Positions 49,127 to 61,803 of a DNA stretch of 64,000 nt are shown in pieces. Within the stretch, counting starts at the first letter, position 1, and each line of letters starts with the position of its first letter. Below the pieces are notes generated by a model that was not told the DNA's origin, ran no database searches, and saw only the letters and a list, made by a program, of their open reading frames with translations. The DNA lies in the NCBI GenBank assembly GCA_032629725.1, contig JAFEVB010000010.1:1426001-1490000 (forward strand). Direction: 5' to 3'. Made by a program: the position numbers and the translations under genes. The stretch comes from Gremmenia infestans. Taxonomy: Eukaryota; Ascomycota; Leotiomycetes; Helotiales; Hamatocanthoscyphaceae.

Positions 49127-52100
49127 TGGAGTGGAGTGGAATGGGCTGATGTGAGATGAGATGAGATGAGATGGGATAGGTGTAGAGGGGAAGGGAGGGG
49201 TAGGATAGATATTCAGCCGCTGTACAAGTACATCTATATACTTTATGCAAAAGATTCAGTGCGGACTAGACTAACTCTCTACCTTGTATTATAGTACTCT
49301 AGATAGGAATGAAAAAAAGGAAGGAATTCGGGAGGTTTTATTCGTAGATTCTCGGGTTCTTAAATTAGTCTATATGGTTTGGTTTCTGATGACTCGTTTA
49401 TAACTTACTGTCTCTCTTTCTCCTTAGCTTGTAATTGCATATGTATACTACGTCGGGTTTCACAGGTGAAGTGAAATGAGGGGTTTGAAACGTTTTGTTT
49501 AGTACGGTTATAGCTTCCTTGCTTGCATTACAGGTATAGATAGTCCGTTCTGCTGTTTCTGTATACCCATTGTTCGATCTATTCAGCTGAACAAGGGTCA
49601 GTTCTTTTCGTTCATCCACCATCCAACCGGGTACGAAGTTGCCACTTACTATATAGTACTAGCTTTAATCTGATCGTTTGGACAGATATAGATGAATGGA
49701 TAAAGAGGTCCAGAAAGCTTTTTCTCTACTACTACTGCTACTGCTACTGCTACTGCTACCTTATGCTGTGTTCGTACATTTCGATTTTGTATTTGTTTTT
49801 GTATTTGTACATAAACTAGCTAAGGCAAGGCAATGCAATATTCAGCTCGGTAGACAAGTGCCTATATGCTGCATATGCACCGAGTGCGGTGCGTGCGGGC
49901 AAGGCAGGGGAGGGCAGGGCAATTTACCCTTAGGTATGTCATGCATATATATATGAGGGGTATATACCGCTGCTACTGCTCCTGCTGTGCGCGCGCACGA
50001 TGCATACAGTATACCTGGTATAAAAGCCAGGATCCGCACAACACGGTGGGGAAGGACAGACAGGGACAGATGAAGGAATATGTATGCATATGCGCATGCG
50101 TGCATTTGCTTCTGACTAATAGAAGTGATCGAAGTGCTTCGACTTTCTTTCGAATCACGCTATGGTACACGTAGTATGCGGGCGGCACTTTGTCTTGTCC
50201 GAAGAAAGCAGTTTTTTGCTGCGTTGATCGGTTCGTGGCGCATTCTGTCAGATCAGATGAGATCAGATCATACAAGATGATAGAGTTTTCTTGGGGCGGG
50301 GGAGGGGGTGCGGAGGGGTGACTTCGTCGCGTGGAGATGTTGTAGTGCATGCGTGCGGGAAGGGCAGGGCAGGGCAGGGCAACGATCAGCGAGAATATAT
50401 TAATTGACGGAAAGGGCAGCGTTTAAGTATATTGATTTGATAGCTACAGTAAGTAGACTTGGTTGATTGTGCGCCAAGGCGGTTGCTTGTGTATGGTGAT
50501 ATAGCCGCCTGGGCGAGGAGATGGATGGGTGGATGAACGTTCTATAGCCGCAGATGAGAGAAATACTTTCCTTTGTCTCTATTCCCCATTTTGAATTTTG
50601 TATTCTATAGTACTTGTTTTCTACCCGTGGGCTCGGTTGGGAGAAGAGAAACTTGTCGATCGGACATCTATCTATGTTATGTTGTGACATGCTCGTCTCA
50701 ATAAGGCTGAACTCAAACCTGTGTCTTTTCAAAGGATATCTGAAAACCGACTGGTGGATTGGAAAGAGCGAGAGAGAGAGATTATACATAGAAGTTGAGG
50801 CTGATTTACAAGATGTTGGTGGCGTTTGAGCTTGGAGACCGGAATCGAAGGGACGGGAAGGAGGTACAGTAGCAGTGTTCTCTATGCAACGAGGTTGATT
50901 TGGAGGTCGGGAGTGTCGGAACTGAAAGTTATTGGGCGAGTGGGTGAGTGAGGAGTTTGATTTGTGTTACTATGCTGTACTACAAGATTGTTTCGATGTC
51001 CGGGCATGGCACAGGTGTGGCAAATGTTATACATGCGAGCTGGATCAGTTCTGGGTCTAGACTGACGTTGAAGACTCGAGATGAAGGAATGCATTGAAGA
51101 ATTATTTTTTTAAGAAAAGGGTTGAAGAAAAGAATGCATGTATTACGGAGAAACAGAGAGAGCTCGGGAGGAATAAGTGCGGGAAGGGCTTGCAGGTTCT
51201 GAAAATGGCAGGAGATCATGGAACATGTTTTTTCTTTAGGTACATTTGCTAGATTCTGGACGATTTTTTAAGACTCTTGCAAAGACACTGCTAGTAACTT
51301 CAAAGTATACACCTAAGATTAAAGCCTAGGAAGTCCAAGTCATCTACAAATGTAACTCCAACACCAGAAAACAAGGAAAACCAACTCCATGTTTCTCTAC
51401 TCCCGGGGAAAGTAGCAGCGAGGTAACATTGCAGACACATGAACTTTCAGTACATGCAAACCTACTTACCCTTATATATCCAGACAAAGTCAGAACTCGG
51501 GATAGGCCCGGGTAACTCTACCTTTCATCTGAACCGTAGTACATTTCGAACTGGGGTTTCCCCGGTCCCTGTACCTAGGAATCCATGGAAGAACTCCCAT
51601 ATCGAGATCGAGTTCGTCAAATGAAAAGGGCAGATGATTCTCCGGTGCCGATCTGCGATGTGCGATGCTCCCGTTCTTGCAGCTGCCTGCCTGCCTGTCT
51701 GTCGGGTGTGTTGCACAAAACAAAGATGCGGGAGAGCCGTTTCGGGTGTTTGTGAGGGGTACTTGTATATGGTCACATTTTACTGTATAGAGTACCTACT
51801 TTGCGAGACCGTTTTATATTTTGATTTTAACCTGCTTCTCTTGGCAGACGCTCAGAAACTGCTATTGAACGGGGGTGGGTCGTCTGGGTTGGGCTGCATA
51901 TCCATATATTAAAACGCATTGCTGTTGTGGTTCATGTCCGCTGGTTGGCCCGGATGGTGTTAATTAATGGCCTGCATGTTTTTGAGGGGAATATCATAAA
52001 TTGAATTCTGATATCTTACTCCCTCCTTTCGGCGAGGCTGGGAAGGTTTTCCCTATACTTTCACTCCATGTTATGCTAGAAATGGAAACAGAGAAGGGCA

Positions 52101-52897
52101 CGACTTTATCCATTCATTACTCGAATATTATTAATTTGATATGTTTATGTTTCGGAAATCGTTTAAACGTCTAGTGAAAGACTTAGTAACTTAAGAAGAA
52201 AAGCACAGCCTTGCTGAAAGGCGGACTTTTGCTATAGTACAATACTTCCTAACTGGCCTCTATTCATAACACCCGCTATAGAAGCCAATATACTCATCGC
52301 AAACAACCAAAGTATAAACACCGCCGCTTACTCCGCATCTCGCATTCCCATCCTTCCTCTTAACCTCGCACCAAGCTCCTCCGAGCTTTCGTGATTTTCT
52401 ATAGTAGCACACCGGATCGCATTAGTGCCCAAAACAAAGCGACGATCTACAGTATATAACTGCGTCATCATATCCATTTATCCTATCTACATAGGACGGC
52501 TGCTTATCAGTTCCACGTGCTTGATGATCTGCGCTTGTGATTCGTGGATTTGGAGACGGAGGAATTATGGTTTCTTGATACGATACGATATGCTACGGGA
52601 TGCGTTATTAGAGCAAGGAGCTTCATCGGGGCCTAGACGGCAAGATATCTTTAGAGGGAATTGGGAGTGGTGTTAGGATATGATCGGATGAGATGGAATA
52701 GTAAGGTAGGTGGAGCTAGGGTTCCCCACAATCTGGGGATCAGAATAATGTGGGGGTGTATATGTGGTCTAGAAAATATAGAGTATGAGGAAGCAGCTGG
52801 CTCATACTATGATAATACTAACAAGCTTCAATTGGTGCGCTTTACCCTTGCGCATATTTTCAATTCTTACAAGCCCTAAAATTGCCATTATTATAAT

Positions 52898-53028
52898 ACT
52901 TCGTCCCAGGTGTAATTATTACGCCAAGAATTGTATAGCAGAGGGGTAAAGAACAGTGGTAAACGCACCAAAGCAAGGCCCCCGTGCCCCCGGTCTTCTT
53001 GGCGTAACAATTACGCCTAGGACGAAGT
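52898..53028. mobile_element. Small foldback / MITE-like element with 33-bp inverted arms
   Basis: The left arm 52898-52930 (ACTTCGTCCCAGGTGTAATT...) and the reverse complement of the right arm 52996-53028 match at 30 of 33 positions, and all three differences are transitions. The central part of each arm is itself nearly palindromic (GGCGTAATTGTTACGCC type). A second inverted pair encloses the left arm: TTGGTGCGCTTTACC at 52832-52846 against GGTAAACGCACCAA at 52958-52971. There is no coding capacity and no clear target-site duplication, so the class is uncertain: a non-autonomous DNA transposon remnant or a structured RNA locus. Confidence 0.55.
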
Positions 53029-55878
53029 TTAAGAAATAAGACATCCATGCAAGGACGTCGCTGAACTGCCGTCGGCGGTATTATTTGTGTCTGGCCCCAG
53101 CCCAGCCCAGCTCATTTTTAGCGTTATCTGCAACCAAGTTTTCTATTTTAGTACTGTAGCGGTCGAATTTCAGCTCCCATCTCATCTTACGTCGTACGAC
53201 TTTCGGACGAACATTCTCGGGGCAATTTTTCTTGAACAAAGTTTAGAAATGGAGGAAGAAAAAGGAATTTTTAAAAGAACAAATGCATATGGAGGAATGA
53301 ATGAGGGGTGCGGGGAAAGGAGGGGAGGTAAAGTATACAATGGCGTGGTTTAGCTTAGAGTGGCATGTTAAGTGTTATGTTGATGGGAGTTCACCGGCCT
53401 TCTTCTACATCCGGTACGTATCTTACTTGTATAGACACGCACGGTACTTCCCCTCATACTTCGTATGCCGTACACCGCCGGGACACCCCGCCATCTTCCT
53501 TGTATTATGTAGGTATGGTACGTTTCTCCGCACCCCACACTAGATAAACGTAGCGTGGAGTCCAGTCCAGTCCAGGGTTGGGTTGGACCTGGATGGGTAG
53601 GTGAGGAATTGCCGTTTCGGGTAGCTAGAGGGAATTAAATTAGTAAGGAAGCAGACAGCGTGGCAGCATGGTAGTAGATTATCGATGAGGTGATCTTAAC
53701 TAAGCGTATTTCTGTCTAGATGATTATTCTGTCTCTCTCCTATCCCTACCTACCTACTACAGCATAACCTACCTTTCTAAAGCACCTTAGTAAATACTTG
53801 CCATACATCGTACTAGTGCGTCTAGAAATGGCATCCCTTCTCTACCCCGATCTGATAATTGCATACCTTACTCCGTACTCTGTAATACTCTAATATGGGG
53901 AAGCCTCATCCGCGCTGCCTATTAACCTTTTTTTTCTCCCGGACGAATACGCAGGTACGAGTGGGGGTGGGGGGTAGGGGTCTATGAAGTATAACCGGTG
54001 AGACGATGGTACTATAATACAAGCTGGGAGAATAATATGCATACTACGCTGCATAATACTAGGTACGATTCCTAAAGCTTTTCTCTTTTAACTTTTCCTC
54101 TACTTTTTCTTTTAGCTGTTTGTAACTTTATTTTTATTTTTATTTTTTTTTAGTTCTCTTTTCCCCGCGAGAGACTCATCGGAAATGACACGGGGGTAGA
54201 GAGGGCGGGGTGGGATGAGGAAGGTGGGGTATACAGACAGTACTATACTGTATGCGGTCCGTAACCCCGAACTATGTAACGGTCGAGATCTAGATCTAGA
54301 TTCAGAGCAGAGCAGAGCAGAGCGCCTCCAACCCGCAAATCTGATCTGAGCCAAGCCGAGCCGAGCTGAGAATCTGGGGATTAGGATGGGATAGGATAGG
54401 ATAGGTGTTATTATTGTTCGATGTCGGAGGTAAGGTAGATTGCATGTAGGTAAGTAGACTAGGTACCTATGTTATGCATGCATATACGAGTAATCAATAA
54501 ATTATTAGAGTGGTAATATACTAGAGTACCTTATACCGCGTGTTATGGTATATATATATATGAACCAGGTAGGCGGATACATGCTAAGGTACATCGTGAA
54601 ATTTCAAACCCTCTCCCCCCGTCGCTACTTTCATACGACATACATATAGGTACTATACAGTACAGGATACCCAATTCGCTCATCTAGCTACCTACCTACC
54701 TCCTTACAGTACCGCCTCAGAAACCCCCTCCCAAAGCTTCCAATCTCCACGCTTCTTCCTCACTCATTCACCCGCTCGTCTGTCTGCACATACATACATG
54801 TATGCGCCTCATCCGATCTTATGTACATATACGTGTACTAGGTATAGATAACGTGTTTTTGATTGACCGGTAATATAGGACATGGCAGATAAACCAGGCA
54901 GGTCGTGTTTGTTTCTATTTGTATGGAGGGGAGGTACGGAGGGAGGAGAATAGGTAAGGTAGGCTGAGAAACACTATTAAGCTAGGCTGGTTAATGGAGT
55001 ATTGTGTTATAATATAATATAATACTCACTCTGGGTTGAATTAGTGATTAAGTATTAGCAAGGGATGTGATATGCTGACTCACTCTACAATATTACGTTA
55101 TATTGCTTTTTGCTTCTTGACTTTCACCGGTCGCCTAGAATAACACACCGCTTACTCCGTACTGTAGCGGATCTTGGGATATGGAGTCTGGGATTAATCT
55201 ATTACTAGCGTGATAGGATCCATGGCATAGCGGTGAGATGACACGGTACGGTACGGTGTTTACCATGGTAAGCACGCAAGACAAGTGATGCGGGGTGAGA
55301 TGAATGTGAGAAGTGATGAGACAGAGAGGGTTTTCCGTTTCTGGGACCGAGCGATGTTACACTAAGGGTGCCAGCCAGCCAGACAGACAGCGTGGGAATT
55401 GCTTGTTGTGTGGGGGGAAAGGTGGGAAGAGGTGGGCCACAGACAAGACAGTCTCTTGGAGATAAGCAAGGGACGCACTGTAGTTAAGAAGTATTGATCC
55501 GGTCCGAAGACTCAGAATAGATAGACAGACGCTGACGGGAAAGAAGAAAAAAATTGGATGGATGGATGAATGAATGAGGAGGTTGCATTGCATTGCGTTG
55601 CATTGCTTACTTAGCCTGATGTGGGGTGCATCGTGCATGCATATTGACATGATGCAAATTGGATTGGTAACGGACGGATACCTCAATTTTTCAGATGATG
55701 AACAGGAATGCTTTGTATGTATTTATGCCGAGGTGTCCCTTCAATGGGATGGATGAAAGCAGAAGATCGCACAGAGGTATGAAGAATGAAATGAGGAAAT
55801 GATCGCGTTGAGTCTGCTGTGTACATGTCCAAGCCGCAGTTTCTTCATTCCATCAATGAATGAACAGAGGTAAAGATG

Positions 55879-56358
55879 TCAGCTGGCTCTTGAGTAACTG
55901 TGATCGACAGAGGAGTAATAACTCCATATGTGCTGTGTATTGGATCTGCGTCCCTTTTGAAACGAGATACTCGAAGCGCATCTACGACAGACAACGTTGC
56001 ATTGTGGCCGTTGTGCGAGGGCGGAAATGAGGTGCAGAGACTTTGCTTGATGTATGACTGCGTTATTACTACTACTGTCAACCATTTCGCATACTGTATC
56101 CCACTGAAGAGCAATGGCAGCTTGTAGATTAATCTCATTGTCCTGCCTTTGAAGCAGGAGCACGGCATGTCTTTTCCCACCACTCTTGAACGGCTGAGAA
56201 TGCCTCTCCGACGCTTTTCGAATCACATCTGCATGCGTCTGGATTTGTTTCTGCTCCGTACGTCCCGAACAATGCGGGCCTGTTGAAAGGACGTTCATTT
56301 CAACTTCTTGCTTTGGCGATAAATGGAAAGCAAGGAGCAGGCGAAGTTTGTCAAGCAC
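55879..56358 (-). CDS. Hypothetical small protein, unsupported (159 aa)
   Basis: A single open frame with a Met start and mixed composition (KQEVEMNVLS, RKASERHSQPFKSGGKRH, LLLQRQDNEINLQAAIALQW) stands out from the low-complexity desert around it. The middle part looks protein-like, while the C-terminal half is Ser-rich and may be intronic. An overlapping minus-strand frame (55845-56183) could be a second exon. I recognise no family, and it could be chance. Confidence 0.25.
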   Translation of the reverse strand: MLDKLRLLLAFHLSPKQEVEMNVLSTGPHCSGRTEQKQIQTHADVIRKASERHSQPFKSGGKRHAVLLLQRQDNEINLQAAIALQWDTVCEMVDSSSNNAVIHQAKSLHLISALAQRPQCNVVCRRCASSISFQKGRRSNTQHIWSYYSSVDHSYSRAS

Positions 56359-56476
56359 TAAAGCTAGACTTCTTGAAGTAAAGTAATCGAGGGGAAATGG
56401 CCCCCCATATCGAGGTGCTCTTGTAGAAGAAATTCACGGGCTGAATGAAAGAGGTGTTTAGCAACCTCGTACTTTG

Positions 56477-58243
56477 TCAAAGAGCAAGTTCATCTTCACT
56501 GTCATCTATCTCATCTGGGCGCTCTTTCTCTCCCTCTACTTCGTCTTCTTGTTCCTCCTCTGCGTCTTCAACTTCAAGCTCTCCTTGAGGAGGTATCAAA
56601 ATGTCCTCGCTGCCTTGCCATTGTGGTGGCATGACAGGCACAGCCTCCTCGTCTTCTTCAGCCCAACCGTAGTCTTCATCATCTTCGCCTTCACTATCTG
56701 GTACTTCAAGATCAGTTGCTGAAATCTTTCGTTTCTGCGGGAGGATTGGAGTGGATGGTAAGTTTCTGGCTGGGGGGTGTTGGGGGCGCGAAGGATCGAA
56801 GAGAGTGATTGATGGTAGATCTAGAAGGTTCAATCCATTCTGAAATGATGTCAATACAATAAGAACCAACATGGTTGTCGAGCAGATTGTGAGAAACGCC
56901 AAGGTCATGAACTCTCGGAATATAAAACGTGGTATACATACCTCATCGATGAAGAACCCCACCACCTTCTGTCTCCCATCAGGTAGAGCAGCCTTAATGA
57001 CTTGAGCTAACCTCACATTATTTACAGCATGCCCATCTTCATTGTTCCATCCCCAGTCCCTAAACAGAGCAACTCTACAACCGAGACCTTGCTCCCACGC
57101 AGTAGTGCTGACAGCGGGGACAAGAACTGCACCATATCCGGGACGCATTTTTGTCACACAATGTGATAAGACGACGACGGCGATATTGCGAGTAGCGGCG
57201 AGCTTTTGAAGGGTGTTGGTCAAGTATTGAAGGATTGCAAACTTCCGCGCGGCAGGATTGGGAGCTGGTTCTGTTAGCTTAAGTCTGTCGTTGGAAGTAG
57301 CGAGATACCTTACCTCCAGATCTTTTGGGAGCTCCGGTAGCATCTACGGTGCGAGAAAAAGCTGTGGTGATTAGCGAGGAGAATGAATCAATAATGATCA
57401 AGCTGGTATTTGGCGCTGGATGATTTTGGGATGTCCGCGAGAAGAGGGCTACCAAATGAGCGAGTGTGGGTGTCGAGAAATGTGTCAAATTATCAAGCAA
57501 GTCAGATGTGCTGCGGGGTTCTGTAGAAGACTGTGATGTTATTGGGTGAAATGTGGTCAGAATTTGAGAGAGTCGAATTCCTGGTAATGAATGTGATGCA
57601 TCTGTAGATACGTCAATATAAAGACGATCCAAGATTCTCTGGAGCTCATGACTTCAGCTAGCGACTTCGTACACGCAGTCGAGACAACAACAGGCTAGCT
57701 GAAAACATCTCAAAATGGCAGCTTGCGGTAACCCAAAGAGTTCACAGCCGATATTTCTATTCGAAGCATGGGCGCGGTGTGCTATGCGAACAGAGAAAAT
57801 CAGAAATGAAGACCTACCTACCCAAATCACACCCCCGCCAGCTTGTAACGCACTTGCAGCTAATTGCATTCTGTCTTCTTCATCAGCAAATGAGAATCTC
57901 TAGCTGAGAGCTTCACCAACCCAAGAGCTGTCTTCCCAACCCCAGGAGGGCCATAAACCTCAGTCACCTCCCCTCGTGACACACCACCATAGAAAGGTTC
58001 GGTCTCTGGCAATTGGGGCTCCCTGTTCTGCAGCGCATGGTCAAGGAGGCTCAAGCCGGTAGAGATGCATCGCGTAGGTGATGACTTGAGATCTTCTAGA
58101 GCCTGGGCTGCGGAGATTGTGGGCATGCGATCTGGTTGTTGTCAGAGGGGATTCAAAGGGCGGAGGTGATTAATGAGGTTCTTACGAGCAATTGGCGATG
58201 AGAAGTTAGATATGCCGGGGCCGTGAATAGAGTCATAGTCCAT
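56477..58243 (-). CDS. RAD51-family recombination paralogue (Rad55/Rhp55-like ATPase)
   Basis: Exons are 58186-58243, 57921-58131, 57818-57870, 57314-57601, 56942-57270 and 56477-56839 (433 aa). Introns are 54, 50, 216, 43 and 102 nt. The RecA/RAD51 core has GGVSRGEVTEVYGPPGVGKT (Walker A at about 80-87), the following AxQLAAxAL-type helix, Walker B LIIIDSF at about 175-181, and the strand TRNIAVVVLSHCVTKMRPG. LISTGLSLLDHAL-type sequence (CISTGLSLLDHALQ) is typical of RAD51 paralogues that load or stabilise Rad51 filaments. The N-terminal domain of Rad51 itself is absent. The C-terminus is a long Glu/Asp tail (about 340-433) with IDDSEDELAL at the end, unusual but seen in fungal paralogues. 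Which paralogue it is cannot be fixed from the sequence alone; Rad55 or RAD51D/XRCC2-like are the options. The 216-nt intron is the least certain part. Confidence 0.8.
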
Positions 58244-59641
58244 GATTGTAGAAATGGGAGAAGGATATCTGCATCTGCAGGCATTGATTGAGGCTTATTG
58301 TGGGGATGATTTAAGTCGCGATGCGACAGAAGCGCGTTAGAAATTCTCCACAACACGCTCGCGCTGTCATGTGATACGAGTGGTGCATGAGGTTGTGGAT
58401 GAGGGCAACTTTGGCAGTTTGTTGTGCTATATATAGAACGAAATAAGCATATTCACGAAGTATTGTTAATCTATTTCTTATACAGTAGTGTTTTACGGCC
58501 GTCTCCACAAAAAGACGAAGCGACCAGGAATCTAATGCTCAAGATTCAGCCCCAGCCCTATACAGAGGGAGGAGTAGTGATTCACATCCTCCCTATAATT
58601 ATTACCAGATTTATATTTTATAATATGATTGATTGCCTGTACCGGTAGTTCCAAGACCTTAGAAGAACATCTCGAATCGCATGTTCTCTGTTCCCCCCCC
58701 CTCCCCTTTTCTTTTGCTTTTCCTTATCATCGTCTGTTACTGTTACTGTACCCCCAAATTGCATAATGCATGGCAGCACCACCGCCCCTTCTGGCCCTAT
58801 AATGATATGGCAGATCTTACTTCGTATATGGGTTCCTGGTACTGTAGCTCTGGCTGGGCTGGCTGCTGGCTGGCTCGCCTGGCTCTCATCATTCTAAGCG
58901 ATGCAAGCGATCCAAACGATTTCGAGCCTCAGATTGGCCTGCCCAACTTTAAAATCATTCTTCTCGTATCCAACCGTTCAATTAATTAAGAGACTTTTGC
59001 GCGGTTGTTACAGTATTATCATTTGGTGTATCTCACATGGTTTGTTTACAACTCCATCCACCATTCTCAGGTCGGTCGGTACCTTATCCTGCGGAAGATC
59101 AACAGGTACAGAAAAGAAACCACCCATTAGTATTGTTTCACGACATTTTGGTGGTGAAAATCTCGTTCGTTGAGCAATGCGCTGGGCGTGTGCCGTCGGG
59201 CGCCTCTTTCGCGATACGGTTTGATCCCCTGCATCTAAACAAGTGCTGATTGGTCGCGGTGGCTATGATTCATGATCGCATTCATGAGTAATCCCTGTTT
59301 TCTCGTACTGTACGGAGGTAATTCAAATCCATGAAAATTAGACATGCATGGCTAGAACAGGAACTCACTTCGAACCATATGTACCTACTGTACCTACCTT
59401 ACCTAGATAGCTAATTATAATCCACCTTGTCACCCACTTCTCCATCTCTCTCTCCATCGCTCTCTCCATCTCTCTCTCCATCTCTCTCTCCATCTCTCCA
59501 CCTCTCCATTCCTCCATTCCTCCATTCTCTCCAGAACGTTCATCCCTTCGCGTCAACACTCTACAATCCCTTTGCGACCTTCCCATCCATACCTACATAC
59601 TGCTTTCCGAGCATGTTATTGGGCAATAACGCATTTCAATC
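58244..59641. other. Divergent intergenic region with CT-rich tandem repeat
   Basis: The 1.4 kb between the RAD51-paralogue start and the GH76 start hold both promoters. The part before GH76 carries a CT-rich repeat (annotated separately). No gene is recognised; frames such as 58681-58989 have no motif. Confidence 0.5.
59439..59523. repeat. CTCTCTCCATCT tandem repeat in the GH76 leader region
   Basis: About five imperfect 12-bp units, then CCTCCATT units, end about 120 bp before the GH76 start codon. The tract is pyrimidine-rich on the plus strand, like leaders of strongly expressed fungal genes. Confidence 0.8.
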
Positions 59642-61101
59642 ATGAGGAGCATTATTAGATATCTGTCGCTGGCTGCAGCTGCGCAATCAGCAATCGCCGT
59701 CAATCTCGATGTTACCAACACAGGTGGGCACCCTTGGCTTGTTTACATACCTGGCAGATCCCCTACTGACCATTTTCGGCAGATTCGATCAAAAGCGCAG
59801 CAAAAACAATTGCCTATGGAATGATGTCCTACTACAAAGGCAATGTCACCAATACCCCCGAAACAATCGGAGTACTTCCAGCTCCCTTATACTGGTGGGA
59901 AGGTGGGGCAATGTGGGGATCTATGTTGGATTATTATCACTTTACCGGCGACGATGAATACAACAAGGTTGTGACGCAAGCATTGCTCAGCCAGGTCGGT
60001 CCAGATTACGATTACATGGTGCCGGTCCATGCGAAAGATGAGGGCAATGACGATCAAGCCTTTTGGGGTTTTGCTACAATGTCAGCGGCCGAGAAGGACT
60101 ATCCACAACCAACAGTCGGAAACTACTCTTGGGTACAACTCACCGAGAATCTGTGGAATACTCAAGTCAGACGCTGGGATACATCTACATGTGGAGGAGG
60201 GTTGAAGTGGCAGATTTTCACATTCAATAATGGATACGATTACAAGAATTCCGTCTCAAACGGAGCTTTCTTTCAGCTGTCTGCGCGACTGGCTCGATTT
60301 ACCGGGAACCAGACATATTTGGACTGGGCAGAAAAGACCTTCCAATGGATGAAAGATGTCAACTTATTGGACGATGACTATCACATCTACGACGGCGCAA
60401 ATGATGACAAGAACTGTAATGACACCAACAAAGTCATCTGGACGTACAATGGAGCAATTGCGTTATATGGTTCAGCAATTCTCTACAACTATACCAATGG
60501 ATCTTCTGTCTGGCAAGAACGAACTAGTGGCCTTTTAAACGCAACAGCCAACTTCTTCTCTCCCTTTGACAACTCCTCAAACATCATGTACGAGCCAGCC
60601 TGCGAGACAGTAAACACATGCAACAACGACCAGTTCTCCTTCAAAGCCTACCTCTCCCGCTTCATGTGGGCCACCACCCTTGTCGCGCCTTGGACAGCAC
60701 AATCAATCACGACCATTCTCACCGATACTTCCAAAGCAGCCGCACAATCCTGCTCTGGGCCGAGTGACGGCGTCACGTGTGGGGAGCACTGGTACCAAGG
60801 CGGCTATGATGGTAAATATGGTGTAGGGCAGCAAATGAGCGCTTTGGAAGCTATCCAGGGTCTCTTGATCGCAGACAGTGTGCCGCCTCTGCACAGCGGG
60901 CAAGTTCACCTAATGGCCACCACGACCACTACAACTACGAGCGCGACTCCTACAGCGACCGCCGTGGCTACCCCGACACCGACGAAGAAGAAGAAGAATC
61001 TTGGGGGAAGGAACGAACCTAATTCATTGATGTGGTCGGTCCCGGCTATCATCACTGTTATGATGGGGATGAGCGATTTGGCGTTTGGATCGAGAATATA
61101 A
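59642..61101 (+). CDS. GH76 alpha-1,6-mannanase family protein, Dfg5/Dcw1-like
   Basis: Exons 59642-59723 and 59783-61101 give 466 aa; the intron is 59 nt and in phase. The N-terminus is a signal peptide (MRSIIRYLSLAAAAQSAIA). The (alpha/alpha)6 barrel signatures are LPAPLYWWEGGAMWGSMLDY, HAKDEGNDDQAFWGFATM with the two catalytic Asp at about 117 and 118, CGGGLKWQIF, WTYNGAIALYGSA, and GQQMSALEAIQGLL. Several N-glycosylation sites occur (NVT, NYS, NQT, NGS, NAT, NSS). A Thr-rich stalk and a hydrophobic C-terminal stretch (LMWSVPAIITVMMGM) suggest a GPI anchor. Dfg5/Dcw1 proteins process GPI glycans and attach mannoproteins to the cell wall. It is complete and probably active. Confidence 0.92.
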
Positions 61102-61803
61102 TGAATACTTGCTTAATTTAGCGGAATCGGGTGTTTATAGAGAGGGATAAGTGCTATATTGGAGTTCGGGATATATGAGCGGGCTTGACACGAAGATACC
61201 AATCAGATCGGGGGGATGAGATATAGACACATTAGACTTAGCCAGAGTGCATAGAATCGGTAATGAACATACTCTAATAAAGCCCCTCCCTCGCTGGGGT
61301 GGTTTTCGAATCATTTCTTATTTCAGATATTCTCCTCAAAATGCCCTCCGACCATTAGACGCCGGATCTTATTAGCCACACCACATGGTGTTGGTGTTTG
61401 AGTCTGAGATATGTGCGTTGGGCATGCGTTTGAGAATTATGTAGTAAAGGAGAACCGAAAGATAAACTTTTGATTCTTCAAACCTACCATTAGGATGTTC
61501 CTAGCAACCAACATACATATACCCACGATATTCATTAGGTCGCTCGCTATCCATTCTTCTACGCTTAAATCCAACAATTCGCGAACCACAATTCTGCCTC
61601 TTGGTTCCACACCGCTCATGCATAAATTAGAGATGCTTGATAGACTACATGTATACATACAGTATGTATTGAATCCTCTCAACCCTCCCATGCTAATTAC
61701 TTAATAACAGCAGCAAACAACTTACTTAACGATCCATCCATCCATCTATCTTTCTCCAAGACCTTCTAACTACCCCCCTCCCCCACTCGCCTTTCTTTCC
61801 TCA
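61102..61803. other. Intergenic, nothing recognised
   Basis: The 700 bp between two plus-strand genes contain a pyrimidine-rich stretch at 61735-61800 directly before the next start codon and no recognisable gene. Confidence 0.5.

Larger units (their letters stand above)
47200..55878. other. 8.7-kb gene desert downstream of creA
   Basis: The creA 3' untranslated region should occupy the first part. After that I see only short, motif-free frames. Simple repeats include TACG at 47922-47940, GTAT at 48170-48188, GGATTA near 48514-48543, GGGGT at 49108-49140, CTACTG at 49727-49758 and AGGGC at 50357-50380. The nonamer TACTCCGTA occurs at 53869 and 55153. A foldback element lies at 52898-53028. 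Base composition swings from AT-rich to G-rich over short distances. Confidence 0.6.

Noticed and set aside
55845..56183. 112-aa minus-strand ORF
   Set aside because: Overlaps the 159-aa frame in another phase; at most one can be real, and this one has no motif.
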